Numbered from the stretch's first letter, positions 45,166 to 54,625 are shown. The stretch is DNA of 63,704 bases from Anaerolineales bacterium (GCA_016932165.1 JAFGDK010000018.1:1-63704), one strand, 5' to 3'. Notes: generated from the letters alone by a model not told the origin. Numbers and translations are program-made.

Positions 45166-45927
45166 TCACTTTAGAGCAAAGCCTGACTTTTGCAACACCT
45201 TAAGCAAACCTTCCCGTTGGGATTTGGACACCCGCCGGGCTGAATGCTCCAACCAGCCATATGCTGATTTGGGCATCTCCCCACCCCCGGTTACCTGCCG
45301 CCCAGCATAGATCCCGGTATCAACCATTGCCTGGTCATATGCCCTGAGATAGGCTTCATCATCCTGGTTATAGCATTCCCAATGCAGTACCGCCTCAAGG
45401 GGCAGCCGTGGACGGATCATCGGCGCTTTCACAGGCCAGCCGAGGGTCATCCCGCTGATGGGGAACACCAGTGTGGGCAATCCGAGCAGGTCGATCACCT
45501 CTTGTGGATTGTTGCGAATACTGCCGATGTAGCACATCCCCAAACCCAGTGACTCTGCGGCAAGAGCAGCGTTCTGCATCACCAGGGAAACGTCTACAGC
45601 TGCCAGTAGAAAATTCTCCACATTTCCGGATTCGTGCTGATAACCTTGAAGTTGACAGACCCGCTCCAACCGGCTTAAGTCGGCGCACCAGGTCATGAAG
45701 ACCGGCGCCTGGGCAATATGCTTTTGATTGCCACATAGTTCCATTAACCGCTTGCGTTTGGCTTTGCCAGTGGTGACCACGACACTGTACATCTGCAGGT
45801 TGCTGGAGGTGGATGCCCGTTGGCCGGCTGCGGTGATGGTTTCGATCATCTGTCGGGGAACCGGGTCTGACTTGTAGCTGCGCACCGATCCGTGTTGGTG
45901 CATCAAATCTATTGTTGAATTCGTCAT
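45166..45927 (-). CDS. Nitroreductase-family FMN oxidoreductase (FRP/NfsA-like)
   Basis: 253 residues. HGSVRSYKSDPVP opens the FMN-binding fold, QRASTSSNLQMYSVVV is a flavin-binding stretch, GLGMCYIGSIRNNP and TLGWPVK are C-terminal flavin/dimer contacts. It uses NAD(P)H to reduce flavins, quinones or nitro groups; the physiological substrate is unknown. There is no clear ribosome-binding site beyond GAGGAT. It lies 67 bp upstream of pspC. Confidence 0.9.
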   Translation of the reverse strand: MTNSTIDLMHQHGSVRSYKSDPVPRQMIETITAAGQRASTSSNLQMYSVVVTTGKAKRKRLMELCGNQKHIAQAPVFMTWCADLSRLERVCQLQGYQHESGNVENFLLAAVDVSLVMQNAALAAESLGLGMCYIGSIRNNPQEVIDLLGLPTLVFPISGMTLGWPVKAPMIRPRLPLEAVLHWECYNQDDEAYLRAYDQAMVDTGIYAGRQVTGGGEMPKSAYGWLEHSARRVSKSQREGLLKVLQKSGFALK

Positions 45928-46096
45928 CTTTATCCTCCTCAGGAATTGGATATCTAATTATATAGCACTTCGCAACGAGCCAATTTTTGATCAGTAATAT
46001 TCAGGAAGATCCAGTCCATCCTGATCACTGAGTGCCTGATGCCTATTGTCTGATGTTGAGTTATACTATCCCAACCATAATTCAAAGGAATGCAAG

Positions 46097-46999
46097 ATGC
46101 CCTTCATCGGTGAACTGGCCGCCCTGGCGACCTCGATCTTCTTCTCAATAGGCCCTACGTTTTTCACCCTCGCCGGGCGTCTGGTGGGATCAGCGGTGGT
46201 CAACCGCACCCGCCTGGTGGTTGCACTGGTTTATCTTTTGCTCACCCATTGGATCCTGTTCGGTGCTCCTCTCCCATTGGAGGCAAATCTCGACCGGTGG
46301 TTCTGGCTGGGACTTTCAGGGCTGATTGGCTTTGTATTCGGGGATGCGGCCCTCTTCCAGGCGTTTATCATGCTTGGAACGCGGCTGACGATGCTGGTCT
46401 TTGCCACCAACCCAATTGTGGCCGCCATCCTTGCCTGGATCTTCCTGGGAGAAGCGCTGAGCTTCACCCAAATCACTGGTATGCTGGTCACCCTGGCCGG
46501 CATCGGCTGGGTGATGCTGGAGCAGAATGATCCCAACCAGGAACCCGAAGGACGCAGGGTCTATGCAGGCGGCATCCTGTTAGCCTTTCTGGCGGCGATT
46601 GGTCAGGCGGGCGGCGCAGTGACTGCCAAAATGGGGCTTTATGGCGATTTCCCCGCCCTCTCCGGGCAGATTATGCGGGTGAGCATCGCCACCATCCTGA
46701 TCTGGACTATCAGCTTGCTCAGCGGACAGGCCAAAGGTACGATCAGCACCTTAAAAGAAAACCGAAAAGCGATTCAGCATATTCTGATCGCCTCGTTCAT
46801 TGGGCCATATCTGGGGGTATTCTTCTCCCTGGTCGCCATTCAGAATGCCGAGATCGGGATCGCCAGCACCTTGATGTCGCTGCAACCAATTATCTTGATC
46901 CCGATTGGGGTGTACTTCTTCAAAGAGGAAGTCACCTGGCGGGCAGTGGCAGGCACGATCGTGGCTTTGATTGGGGTAGCAGTAATTTTTCTGGTTTAA
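46097..46999 (+). CDS. EamA/DMT-superfamily transporter
   Basis: 300 residues, ten hydrophobic segments in two repeats (AALATSIFFSIGPTFFTLAG and GGILLAFLAAIGQAGGAV). The substrate is unknown. ATG 46097 follows AAAGGAATG; the frame extends 17 codons further upstream without a ribosome-binding site, over a TATACT (46062-46067) that may be its -10. Confidence 0.87.
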   Translation: MPFIGELAALATSIFFSIGPTFFTLAGRLVGSAVVNRTRLVVALVYLLLTHWILFGAPLPLEANLDRWFWLGLSGLIGFVFGDAALFQAFIMLGTRLTMLVFATNPIVAAILAWIFLGEALSFTQITGMLVTLAGIGWVMLEQNDPNQEPEGRRVYAGGILLAFLAAIGQAGGAVTAKMGLYGDFPALSGQIMRVSIATILIWTISLLSGQAKGTISTLKENRKAIQHILIASFIGPYLGVFFSLVAIQNAEIGIASTLMSLQPIILIPIGVYFFKEEVTWRAVAGTIVALIGVAVIFLV

Positions 47000-47100
47000 C
47001 TACCTAAAGCAGCGAAAAGGGATACAATGATCTTAGTACAACCATCACCACAAACTTATGACGAATGTCCCTTACAATTAGACTTCCATATGGGATGATT

Positions 47101-47133
47101 AATATTAAAATGGACAACATTTGTCTTAATATT
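47101..47133 (+). promoter_or_regulatory. Interrupted inverted repeat before the oxidoreductase operon
   Basis: Outer arms AATATTAA (47101) and TTAATATT (47126) enclose inner arms GACAA-CAT-TTGTC (47113-47125). Four extra bases sit in the left side only. The site ends 63 bp before the ferredoxin gene. It lies in a strongly AT-rich promoter region and looks like a two-part operator. The regulator is unknown. Confidence 0.5.
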
Positions 47134-47196
47134 TGATTAATATATTTATCACTTTCATCCATCTGGGATGAAATCTTCACCTAAGGAGCATACTGA

Positions 47197-47427
47197 ATGG
47201 CGATAAAAGGTTGGATTGAAGTAGACGAACTTCACTGCAAGGGGTGTGGCTTGTGTGTAGCTGCCTGTCCTCAGAATGTGATGAGCCTGGATATGGAGCG
47301 CCTGACGCCTAAAGGCTACCATCCCGTCCACCTGCATGCTGATGGATGCACCGGCTGCGGTATCTGTGCAATTGTATGCCCGGATGCTGCACTGACCGTC
47401 TTCCGGGAAGCCAAGATAAAGGCTTAG
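47197..47427 (+). CDS. 2-oxoacid:ferredoxin oxidoreductase, ferredoxin-like delta subunit
   Basis: 76 residues with two [4Fe-4S] motifs, CKGCGLCVAACP and CTGCGICAIVCP. It carries electrons from the TPP centre of the oxidoreductase to ferredoxin. AAGGAGC precedes the ATG. It is the first of four genes in the order delta, alpha, beta, gamma, the order usual for ketoisovalerate/2-oxoglutarate-type enzymes. Confidence 0.93.
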   Translation: MAIKGWIEVDELHCKGCGLCVAACPQNVMSLDMERLTPKGYHPVHLHADGCTGCGICAIVCPDAALTVFREAKIKA

Positions 47428-47436
47428 GAGGATCAG

Positions 47437-48564
47437 ATGGCAAAGAAGTTGTACAAAGGAAACGAAGCATTTGCCGAAGCCGCTATCCGGGCCGGCTGTG
47501 AGGGCTTTTTCGGTTACCCGATTACCCCATCCACAGAATTTTTAGAGTACATGGCAAAGCGCATGCCTGAACTGGGGCGCGCCTTTGTCCAGGCAGAGAG
47601 TGAGGTTGCGGCGATCAACATGGTTTACGGGGCAGCCTGCACCGGCAAACGGGTGATGACTGCTTCCTCCAGCCCCGGCATCAGCCTGATGATGGAGGGA
47701 ATTTCCTACATTGCTGGCACTGAACTTCCGTGTGTGGTGATCAACGTGATGCGCGGCGGGCCTGGGTTGGGAAATATCGCCCCCTCACAGGGCGACTACT
47801 ACCAAATGGTCAAAGGCGGCGGGCATGGAGACTACTTCCCCATAGCCCTCGCTCCTTCCACTGTTCAAGAAGCGGTGGACAGTATCGCCCTGGCCTTCGA
47901 TCTGGCGGAAAAATACCGCTCGATCGTGCATATCCTGGTGGACGGCAACCTCGGCCAGATGATGGAACCCTGCGAGATGCCGCCGATGCAGCCGCTGCGC
48001 GAGACACCCCCAGATTGGGCGGTCAGCGGCGCAAAAGGGCGCGAGAAACGGATCCTGTCTTCGATCTATATTGATCCGCCGGATGAAGAGGTCACCAATC
48101 TCCGCCTGCTCAAGCGCTGGATGGAGATTGAAGCCAGCGAGGTGCGCTACGATGAACTCCATACGGAAGATGCCGAGATCGCTATCATCGCCTTCGGCAC
48201 TGCCGGACGGGTTGCCTCCACGGCGGTACGCCAGGCAAGAGCTGAGGGGATCAAAGCTGGGCTGTTCAGACCGATCACGCTGGCGCCGTTCCCCAAAAAG
48301 GAAATAGCAGCCCTTGCCAAGCGCACCAAGCGCATTCTGGTGGTAGAAATGAACACCGGGATGATGCTGGATGATGTCAGCCGGGTAATCGAAGGCAAGG
48401 TGCCGATTGAATTCTACGGCCGCCTGGGCGGAGTAACCCCGCTCCCGGATGAAATCTACGATGAGATCATGCGCATCTCGCACAACATTGATGCCCCCGC
48501 CCCTGAAAACCCCCGCATGGAGTGGGTGACCCGGCTTGAAAAAATCCTGGAAGGAGAGAACTAA
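47437..48564 (+). CDS. 2-oxoacid:ferredoxin oxidoreductase alpha subunit (VorB/KorA-like)
   Basis: 375 residues. [20 protein letters not shown] and [12 protein letters not shown] are the pyrimidine-binding domain signatures; [18 protein letters not shown] and [11 protein letters not shown] follow. The C-terminal domain II ([15 protein letters not shown]) is present. It binds the substrate side of TPP and CoA. Sequence alone does not separate 2-oxoisovalerate from 2-oxoglutarate use, though the VorB type is my first choice. AGGAGGATC precedes the ATG, and its stop overlaps the beta-subunit start. Confidence 0.93.
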   Translation: MAKKLYKGNEAFAEAAIRAGCEGFFGYPITPSTEFLEYMAKRMPELGRAFVQAESEVAAINMVYGAACTGKRVMTASSSPGISLMMEGISYIAGTELPCVVINVMRGGPGLGNIAPSQGDYYQMVKGGGHGDYFPIALAPSTVQEAVDSIALAFDLAEKYRSIVHILVDGNLGQMMEPCEMPPMQPLRETPPDWAVSGAKGREKRILSSIYIDPPDEEVTNLRLLKRWMEIEASEVRYDELHTEDAEIAIIAFGTAGRVASTAVRQARAEGIKAGLFRPITLAPFPKKEIAALAKRTKRILVVEMNTGMMLDDVSRVIEGKVPIEFYGRLGGVTPLPDEIYDEIMRISHNIDAPAPENPRMEWVTRLEKILEGEN

Positions 48565-49337
48565 TGGCAATCGCTGAACCCAAGATCGTTTATCAACGCC
48601 CAACCTCGCTAGCCACGCGAGTGACCCACTACTGTCCCGGCTGCACCCACGGCGTAGCCCACCGTCTGATCGCCGAGGTGCTGGATGAGATGGAGTTGAG
48701 AGAAAAGACCATCGGCGTAGCGCCGGTGGGCTGCTCGGTTTTTGCCTACAACTACTTTGACCATGACTATGTGGAAGCCGCCCACGGGCGCGCTCCGGCT
48801 ATGGCCACCGGCATCAAGCGGATGCTGCCCAAGAATACGGTCTATACTTACCAGGGGGACGGAGACCTCGCCTCTATCGGTATGGCGGAGATTATGCACG
48901 CGGCCGCCCGCGGCGAGAATATCACCGTGGTTTTCATCAACAACGCCATCTACGGTATGACCGGCGGGCAGATGGCCCCCACCACCCTCCCCGGGATGGT
49001 GACCACCTCCTCTCCAGGAGGGCGCGATATTGAATCGATGGGTTACCCGGTTCGGATGGCTGAGATCCTTTCCACATTGGACGGGGCCGGTTACGTGGTA
49101 CGGCGCAGCCTGCATGACCCGAACAACATCCGCAAAGCCAAGAAAGCCATCCGGCTTGCCTTTGAGACCCAGGAACGCGGTTTGGGCTTTTCGCTGGTGG
49201 AACTACTTTCTTCATGTCCGACAAACTGGAAACTCAGCCCGGTGGACGCGCTCCAATTCATCGAAGATAAGATGATCCCGATGTTCCCGCTGGGTGATTA
49301 TAAAGTCAACCCTGAGATCGGAAAGCTGCGGGTATAA
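48564..49337 (+). CDS. 2-oxoacid:ferredoxin oxidoreductase beta subunit (TPP-binding)
   Basis: 257 residues. [12 protein letters not shown] opens the domain, [10 protein letters not shown] follows, and the TPP/Mg motif is [12 protein letters not shown]...[16 protein letters not shown]. It binds the diphosphate of TPP. AGGAGAG lies before the ATG, which overlaps the alpha stop. No built-in ferredoxin domain is present, which agrees with a separate delta subunit. Confidence 0.94.
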   Translation: MAIAEPKIVYQRPTSLATRVTHYCPGCTHGVAHRLIAEVLDEMELREKTIGVAPVGCSVFAYNYFDHDYVEAAHGRAPAMATGIKRMLPKNTVYTYQGDGDLASIGMAEIMHAAARGENITVVFINNAIYGMTGGQMAPTTLPGMVTTSSPGGRDIESMGYPVRMAEILSTLDGAGYVVRRSLHDPNNIRKAKKAIRLAFETQERGLGFSLVELLSSCPTNWKLSPVDALQFIEDKMIPMFPLGDYKVNPEIGKLRV

Positions 49338-49347
49338 GGAGAGACAG

Positions 49348-49908
49348 ATGAAAGAAACCAGTATCATCATCTCAGGCTTTGGCGGGCAGGGCACCCTGTT
49401 TGCCGGCCAATTGCTGACTTACGCAGCCCTTGACTACGACAAAGTGTGTACCTGGATTCCCTCCTACGGCCCGGAAATGCGGGGCGGCACAGCCCACTGC
49501 ACGGTAATCATCTCGGATGAACAAATTGGCTCTCCGTTGGTGCGTAATCCCAATGCAGTCATTGCCATGAACTTGCCCTCTCTGAACAAGTATGAACCTC
49601 TGATCAAAACCGGCGGGGTGCTGATTGCCAACAGATCCTTGATGGACCGGGATGCGGACCGGGCAGATATTATTACCCTGAACATTCCGGGCAACGAGAT
49701 GGCAGAGGAGTTGGGTAACAGCCGGATCACCAATATGGTCATGCTGGGTGCTTTGCTCCAACTGATGCCGGTGCTGCCGATGGAGGTACTTAAAACTGCC
49801 CTTGACCATCATATGCCAGAGCGCAACCGTAAATACTTACCACTCAACTACCAGGCGCTGGAAACCGGGGCAAAGTTTGCCGCTGAGAACCTCAAAGAGG
49901 CTGTCTAG
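49348..49908 (+). CDS. 2-oxoacid:ferredoxin oxidoreductase gamma subunit
   Basis: 186 residues with IIISGFGGQGTLFAGQLLTYAA, the signature of the gamma domain, and the VTWIPSYGPEMRGGTAHC-like WIPSYGPEMRGGTAHC. It completes a four-subunit enzyme that makes acyl-CoA, CO2 and reduced ferredoxin. ATG 49348 follows AAGGAGAG; an in-frame start at 49294 lies inside the beta gene. A terminator follows. Confidence 0.94.
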   Translation: MKETSIIISGFGGQGTLFAGQLLTYAALDYDKVCTWIPSYGPEMRGGTAHCTVIISDEQIGSPLVRNPNAVIAMNLPSLNKYEPLIKTGGVLIANRSLMDRDADRADIITLNIPGNEMAEELGNSRITNMVMLGALLQLMPVLPMEVLKTALDHHMPERNRKYLPLNYQALETGAKFAAENLKEAV

Positions 49909-49929
49909 TAAAGTAAAAGCCCAAAATAA

Positions 49930-49962
49930 AAATCCCGCTGCCTGTATTAGTCAGCGGGATTT
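49930..49962. terminator. Bidirectional terminator between the oxidoreductase operon and ppdK
   Basis: An 11-bp stem AAATCCCGCTG/CAGCGGGATTT with an 11-base loop and T-rich flanks on both sides, between convergent stops at 49908 and 49985. Confidence 0.9.
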
Positions 49963-49984
49963 GTTTTATCTATTTAGCGCTGAA

Positions 49985-52717
49985 TTATGCCCGGTGTTCC
50001 AGGGCGGCATGGGCTGCGGCCAACCGGGCGATCGGCACCCGGAAGGGGGAGCAGCTGACGTAATTCAAACCGATCTGATAGCACCAGTCGATGGAGTTCG
50101 GGTCGCCGCCGTGCTCGCCGCAGATACCACATTCCAGGTTGAGGCGGGTGCCGCGGCCTTTTTCCACGGTCAGCTTCATCAGCTGGCCAACGCCGTCGCG
50201 GTCGATGGTCTGGAAGGGGTTCTTAGGCAGGATGCCATCTTCCACATACTTGACCAGGAAGTTGCGCTCAGCATCGTCGCGGCTGTAGCCGAAAGTGAAC
50301 TGGGTCAAGTCGTTGGTGCCAAAGGAGAAGAACTCGGCTTCCTCGGCCACCTGATCAGCAGTCAGGCCGGCGCGCGGGATCTCGATCATCGTGCCGAACT
50401 TGTAAGCAAATTCGACACCCTTCTCTTCCATCACAGCTTTGGCAATCTCTTCCAGTTTGGGCTGGATGAGCTTGAGCTCATTGACGTGGCCGGTCAGGGG
50501 AATCATCACCTCAGGATGGGGTTCAAAACCGCGCAGCTTGACATCGGCGGCGGCCTCGAAGATAGCGCGCACCTGCATGGAAACGATTTCAGGCATCATC
50601 ACGCTCAGGCGGATACCCCGCAAGCCCATCATCGGGTTGCTCTCGTGCATTGCCTCAATACTGGACAGTAGAGATTCCTTATCCTGATCCACAGTACCCT
50701 TGATGCGGTTCTCGATGACCTCTTCCAGAAGGGCGTGCTCATCGGGCATGAACTCATGCAGAGGCGGGTCGATCAGGCGGATGATCACCGGCAGGCCGGT
50801 CATGGCCTCAAACAGGCCGTCGAAGTCTGTTCGCTGGAACGGCAGCAGCTCATCCAGGGCTTTGGTGCGTTCTTCAGAGCTGTCGGCCAGGATCATGCGC
50901 TGCACAATTGGCAGGCGTTCGGGCTCAAAGAACATGTGCTCGGTGCGGCACAGGCCAATCCCCTTTGCGCCGTAGGAGCGGGCGCGGCGGGCATCTTCTG
51001 GATAATCAGCGTTCGCCCACACCTGCAGGCCGCGCGTCGGCCAGCCCTCCGGGGCCTGGCGGATGCCCTCGGTGGCGGAGATTTCGTCTGCCCAACCGAG
51101 CAGGGTCAGCAAATCGGTCTGTTCTTCCAATGAAGGCGCAGAAGCCTCAATCTGTCCGAGGAAAACCTCACCGCTGGCGCCATCCACAGAGATGTAATCG
51201 CCTTCCTTCACGGTGATGTCGCCAGCGGTAAACTGGCGTTTTTCCATATCAATGCGAACGCTGGAAGCGCCGACCACGCAGGGAATGCCAAACTGGCGGG
51301 CAACCACGGCAGCGTGGGAGGTGGCACCGCCCTCGCTGGTGAGAATCCCCTTGGCAGCCAGCATCCCATGCACATCGTCCGGCTTGGTAAACGGACGTAC
51401 CATGATCACATCCTGGCCTTCTTCCTTGGCTTTGGCTTCAGCGGTGTCGGCATCAAAGTAAACCCGACCAACAGCTGCACCGGGAGAGGCGTTTACGCCT
51501 GTAGCGAACATCTTGCCTGCTGCTTTGGCGGCGGATTTTTCTTCGATGATGAACTGCGGGTGAAGCAGGGTATCTACCTGTTCCGGTTTGATCCGCAGCA
51601 CGGCTTCTTCCTTACTGATCAGACCTTCGCCAACCATATCCACCGCAATCTGAACTGCGGCTTTGGCGGTGCGCTTACCGTCACGGGTCTGCAGCATCCA
51701 CAGCTTGCCGTTTTCAACGGTGAATTCCACATCCTGCATTTCGCGGTAGTGCTTCTCCAGTTTTGCGCAAACATCCAGGAAGTCTGCGTAAGCCTGGGGC
51801 AGATCGTTCTTCATTTCATTGACGTCGGAAGCGTTGCGGATACCAGCGACAACATCCTCACCCTGGGCATTCATCAGATACTCGCCCCAAACCACGTTCT
51901 CGCCTGTGGCGGGATTGCGGGTGAAGGCCACACCTGTGCCGGAGTTATCCATGTTGCCGAACACCATGGTCTGAATGTTGACGCCAGTGCCCAGGTTGTG
52001 AGCGATGCCGGCGGCGTTACGGTAATCGATGGCGCGCTTGCCGTTCCAGGATTTGAAGACGGCCTCAGTGGCCAGTTTGAGCTGCTCGTACGGATCCTGG
52101 GGGAAGTCAAAGCCCATTTCTTTCTTGATCACGGCTTTGTAGGTCTCGGTAAGCGCCTGCCAATCCTCGGCGTTCATTTCAGTGTCGAGCTTGTAGCCCT
52201 TTTCTTTTTTGTAGCTGTCCAGCGGATGCTCAAATTCTTCATCATCGATGTTCAGCACCACGGAACCAAACATATGCACCAGACGGCGGTAGGCATCGTA
52301 AACGAAGCGGGGATCGTCTGTCAACTCAACCATGCGGGCAGCAGTCTCATCGTTGAGACCGATGTTGAGCACGGTGTCCATCATACCGGGCATGGAAAAT
52401 ACTGCCCCGGAGCGGCAGGAGACCAACAGCGGATTTTCGGGGTCGCCGAACTTTTTACCAGTCAGCTCTTCGACCGCTTTCATCGCTTCCAGTTCCTGCT
52501 CCCACATACCGGGGGGGAATTCTTCCCCGGCTTCAAGGTAGGCATTGCAGGCTTCAGTGGTCACGGTGAATCCGGGAGGAACCGGAACGCCGATGCGGGT
52601 CATCTCACCCAGGTTAGCGCCTTTTCCACCCAGCAGGGAGCGAGCACCGCCCCACGAACCGGTCTTTTCTTCTGCTTTGTCCACTTCTTTGAACAAATAA
52701 ACCCATTTATCAGACAT
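49985..52717 (-). CDS. ppdK: Pyruvate, phosphate dikinase
   Basis: 910 residues in the usual order: an ATP-grasp domain (from about residue 10; GGKGANLGEMTR), the phosphohistidine domain GGATSHAAVVAR (H468, with the regulatory Thr two residues before) and the PEP/pyruvate TIM barrel ending in CGICGEHGGDP with the catalytic Cys. It interconverts pyruvate, ATP and Pi with PEP, AMP and PPi. In fermenters it can run in either direction of glycolysis. ATG 52717 has GGAGGTTTC nine bases before it; the start at 52774 does not. No PPDK regulatory-protein gene is adjacent. Confidence 0.97.
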   Translation of the reverse strand: MSDKWVYLFKEVDKAEEKTGSWGGARSLLGGKGANLGEMTRIGVPVPPGFTVTTEACNAYLEAGEEFPPGMWEQELEAMKAVEELTGKKFGDPENPLLVSCRSGAVFSMPGMMDTVLNIGLNDETAARMVELTDDPRFVYDAYRRLVHMFGSVVLNIDDEEFEHPLDSYKKEKGYKLDTEMNAEDWQALTETYKAVIKKEMGFDFPQDPYEQLKLATEAVFKSWNGKRAIDYRNAAGIAHNLGTGVNIQTMVFGNMDNSGTGVAFTRNPATGENVVWGEYLMNAQGEDVVAGIRNASDVNEMKNDLPQAYADFLDVCAKLEKHYREMQDVEFTVENGKLWMLQTRDGKRTAKAAVQIAVDMVGEGLISKEEAVLRIKPEQVDTLLHPQFIIEEKSAAKAAGKMFATGVNASPGAAVGRVYFDADTAEAKAKEEGQDVIMVRPFTKPDDVHGMLAAKGILTSEGGATSHAAVVARQFGIPCVVGASSVRIDMEKRQFTAGDITVKEGDYISVDGASGEVFLGQIEASAPSLEEQTDLLTLLGWADEISATEGIRQAPEGWPTRGLQVWANADYPEDARRARSYGAKGIGLCRTEHMFFEPERLPIVQRMILADSSEERTKALDELLPFQRTDFDGLFEAMTGLPVIIRLIDPPLHEFMPDEHALLEEVIENRIKGTVDQDKESLLSSIEAMHESNPMMGLRGIRLSVMMPEIVSMQVRAIFEAAADVKLRGFEPHPEVMIPLTGHVNELKLIQPKLEEIAKAVMEEKGVEFAYKFGTMIEIPRAGLTADQVAEEAEFFSFGTNDLTQFTFGYSRDDAERNFLVKYVEDGILPKNPFQTIDRDGVGQLMKLTVEKGRGTRLNLECGICGEHGGDPNSIDWCYQIGLNYVSCSPFRVPIARLAAAHAALEHRA

Positions 52718-53348
52718 TTTGAGAAACCTCCAAAAGTTTGTTATTGATGATTGCAGAAATTTGTGCGGACACAAATCCTATCAATTTTACCGCAAATATT
52801 GATTCTATTGAAGTGTGGCTGATCGATTTTAAGATGGCTTTCTCAAAGTCAGAATTTTAATATTGTGATTGGAAAAGCTCATGAATTATCGGCGATGATG
52901 ATCACACCTCCAACCCCCTGCCCTCATTCCGTTCAAAGGCTGCGCGGTTAGTTTGGCGTTTGCAGTGCAAACGCCCCATTTGAAGAGCAAAGCAATTCAA
53001 TCGGGAAGGGGATAAGAAACCCACCCCAAAACTTAATGGTTGATCTATTTCCTTGTTAGCAAACCGACCAGCGATATACAGGCCAAATTTTGATACTCTC
53101 CAGGCGATTTTGGGAAAGTCATAATTGAAAATGCGACAAAATGCGACACATTTTGGGATTTTTCTTTAAAGTTTCAAGCGGATTGAGGGATGGCAGCATG
53201 GCTTTCTCGAAGTCGGTTTTACAAGCTGTTAACCTGGCAGTTTGGTGATGGTCTCGGCCAGTTTGGAGTCATCCAGAGACTCGGAGACAAGTTGCTCCAG
53301 GCCACAAAGGTAACCAAAACTAATCGACCCCTTCAGAACAACCATTCC
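52718..53348. other. Gene-free stretch with palindrome, tandem repeat and possible gene relics
   Basis: About 630 bp with no convincing gene. It holds a 9-bp palindrome GGCGTTTGC-agt-GCAAACGCC (52955-52975), a 10-bp tandem duplication AAAATGCGAC twice (53128-53147), and two 19-bp near copies (52834-52852 and 53198-53216, 17 of 19 identical). A 38-codon minus-strand frame (53229-53345) has coding-like codon use but overlaps the focA promoter. The pattern looks like decayed sequence. Confidence 0.5.
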
Positions 53349-53376
53349 TTGACAGCAGTGTTTTTTGTAGTATAGT
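53349..53376 (+). promoter_or_regulatory. Sigma-70 promoter of focA
   Basis: A perfect TTGACA, a 16-base spacer and TATAGT, with the ATG 51 bp downstream. It is one of the best sigma-70 matches in the window. Confidence 0.85.
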
Positions 53377-53426
53377 TACGCCGGTTTTTTTGTGAAAAAT
53401 ATCACTAATTATCCATAGGAGCATAT

Positions 53427-54266
53427 ATGAACGAAATACGAATTGACGCACTACTCCCCGGTGAGATGGCCGTCCGGGCGGAATATCTGGGCGTGCGCAA
53501 GGCGGAGAATTCCGTCCGCCGAACATTCGCCTTGGCAGTTCTGGCCGGCGCGTTCATCTCTTTCGGAGGAGTGTTTGCCACCAACACAGCAGCCGGCACT
53601 GCCTCACTGCCGTTTGGATTGGCCAAGCTAGTGACCGGCCTGGTCTTTTGTCTGGGCCTGATTCTAGTGGTGATTGCCGGGGCGGAATTGTTCACCGGGA
53701 ACAACCTGATTGTGATGGCATGGGCCAGCCGCAAGGTGAGTACCAAAGCCCTGCTGCGCAACTGGGGGATTGTGTATGTGGGCAATTTCGTAGGCTCAGT
53801 TGGAACGGCGGTACTGGTGTTTTTCAGCCGGCAATATCAATTCGGCGGCGGTGCCGTTGGAGCCACAGCCTTAAAGATCGCGGCGGGTAAGGTCAGTCTG
53901 GATTTTGGACAGGCAATTGCACTCGGCATCCTCTGCAATGTGCTGGTGTGCCTGGCTGTCTGGCTGACCTTCAGCGCCCGCAGTGTAATGGACAAGATCG
54001 CCGCGGTAATCTTCCCGGTGACAGCCTTTGTGGCTGCCGGATTCGAACACAGTATCGCCAATATGTATTTCATCCCCTATGGGCTGATCATCAAAGCCAT
54101 GGATTCCAGCTTCGCCGCCGGAACCGGGCTGGATCTGACTGGTCTTACCTGGGGCACATTCCTGGTGAACAACTTGCTGCCTGTCACGATCGGGAATATC
54201 ATTGGAGGCGGCCTCCTTGTTTCGGCAGCGTATTGGTCCATTTATCTGAAAAACAGAGAGGAATAG
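53427..54266 (+). CDS. Formate/nitrite transporter (FocA/NirC family)
   Basis: 279 residues with six membrane helices of the aquaporin-like FNT fold. AGAFISFGGVFA (first half-helix), AGAELFTGNNLIVMAW, GNFVGSVGTAVLVFF, ILCNVLVCLAVW and GFEHSIANMYFIPYG are family signatures, including the conserved His of the pore. It moves formate (or nitrite/hydrosulfide) across the membrane. ATAGGAGC precedes the ATG. A good promoter lies upstream, and a stand-alone RAM-domain gene follows after nine bases. Confidence 0.93.
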   Translation: MNEIRIDALLPGEMAVRAEYLGVRKAENSVRRTFALAVLAGAFISFGGVFATNTAAGTASLPFGLAKLVTGLVFCLGLILVVIAGAELFTGNNLIVMAWASRKVSTKALLRNWGIVYVGNFVGSVGTAVLVFFSRQYQFGGGAVGATALKIAAGKVSLDFGQAIALGILCNVLVCLAVWLTFSARSVMDKIAAVIFPVTAFVAAGFEHSIANMYFIPYGLIIKAMDSSFAAGTGLDLTGLTWGTFLVNNLLPVTIGNIIGGGLLVSAAYWSIYLKNREE

Positions 54267-54275
54267 GAGTAGCAT

Positions 54276-54506
54276 ATGAAAGCTTATGTACTGATCAATG
54301 TAAAAATGGGGCGCGTGCGCGAGGTGGTAAAAAATCTGAAGCGCTCAGAAAAAGTTGTGGAAGCAAGTATGACCTTCGGCCCGTATGATGCAGTTGCGCT
54401 GGTGCAGTTTGACAACCTGGATGAACTGGGCAATTTGCTCGCCAATGTAATCCAACCGATCCCCGGTGTGCTGGAAACCCTCACCTGTCTGGCAGCAGAC
54501 CATTAA
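54276..54506 (+). CDS. Stand-alone Lrp/AsnC-type ligand-binding (RAM) domain protein
   Basis: 76 residues that match only the effector domain of Lrp/AsnC regulators: YVLINVKMG at the N-terminus, then VVEASMTFGPYDAVALVQ with the conserved G-x-YD, and IPGVLETLTC. The DNA-binding helix-turn-helix is absent. Such proteins bind amino acids or other small molecules as oligomers. Nine bases separate it from focA and ATAGGAGTA precedes the ATG, so it is co-expressed and may sense a metabolite for the transporter, which is inference. Confidence 0.9.
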   Translation: MKAYVLINVKMGRVREVVKNLKRSEKVVEASMTFGPYDAVALVQFDNLDELGNLLANVIQPIPGVLETLTCLAADH

Positions 54507-54582
54507 CCGAATCAGCCAAGGTTCAGAGGAAAAAGGAGTAACCAAGCCATTTCTCTTTCCCCCCAAACTAACGGTAGCTTAG

Positions 54583-54610
54583 CAAAACGAAGCCAGTTGG
54601 CTTCGTTTTG
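54583..54610 (+). terminator. Intrinsic terminator of the focA operon
   Basis: A 12-bp perfect stem CAAAACGAAGCC/GGCTTCGTTTTG with loop AGTT. Only four bases (the last of them T-rich) separate it from a TAAAAT element that may serve the next gene. Confidence 0.8.
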
Positions 54611-54613
54611 GGT

Positions 54614-54625
54614 TAAAATTTTGTT
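54614..54625 (+). promoter_or_regulatory. -10 element directly before the glycerate kinase start
   Basis: TAAAAT (54614-54619) ends six bases before GTG 54626. As at 13122, there is no Shine-Dalgarno between, so a leaderless transcript is suggested. Confidence 0.4.

Noticed and set aside
51314-52747. A 477-codon plus-strand frame opposite ppdK
   Set aside because: Antisense shadow of a conserved enzyme with clear catalytic motifs; no start signal or recognisable domain.
53229-53345. A 38-codon minus-strand frame (ending KLPG)
   Set aside because: Codon use is gene-like, but the frame overlaps the focA -35 box and has no proper ribosome-binding site; treated as a possible relic, not a gene.
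53190-53375. A 61-codon plus-strand frame before focA
   Set aside because: It overlaps the strong focA promoter, has no Shine-Dalgarno and lies opposite a minus-strand frame with better codon use.
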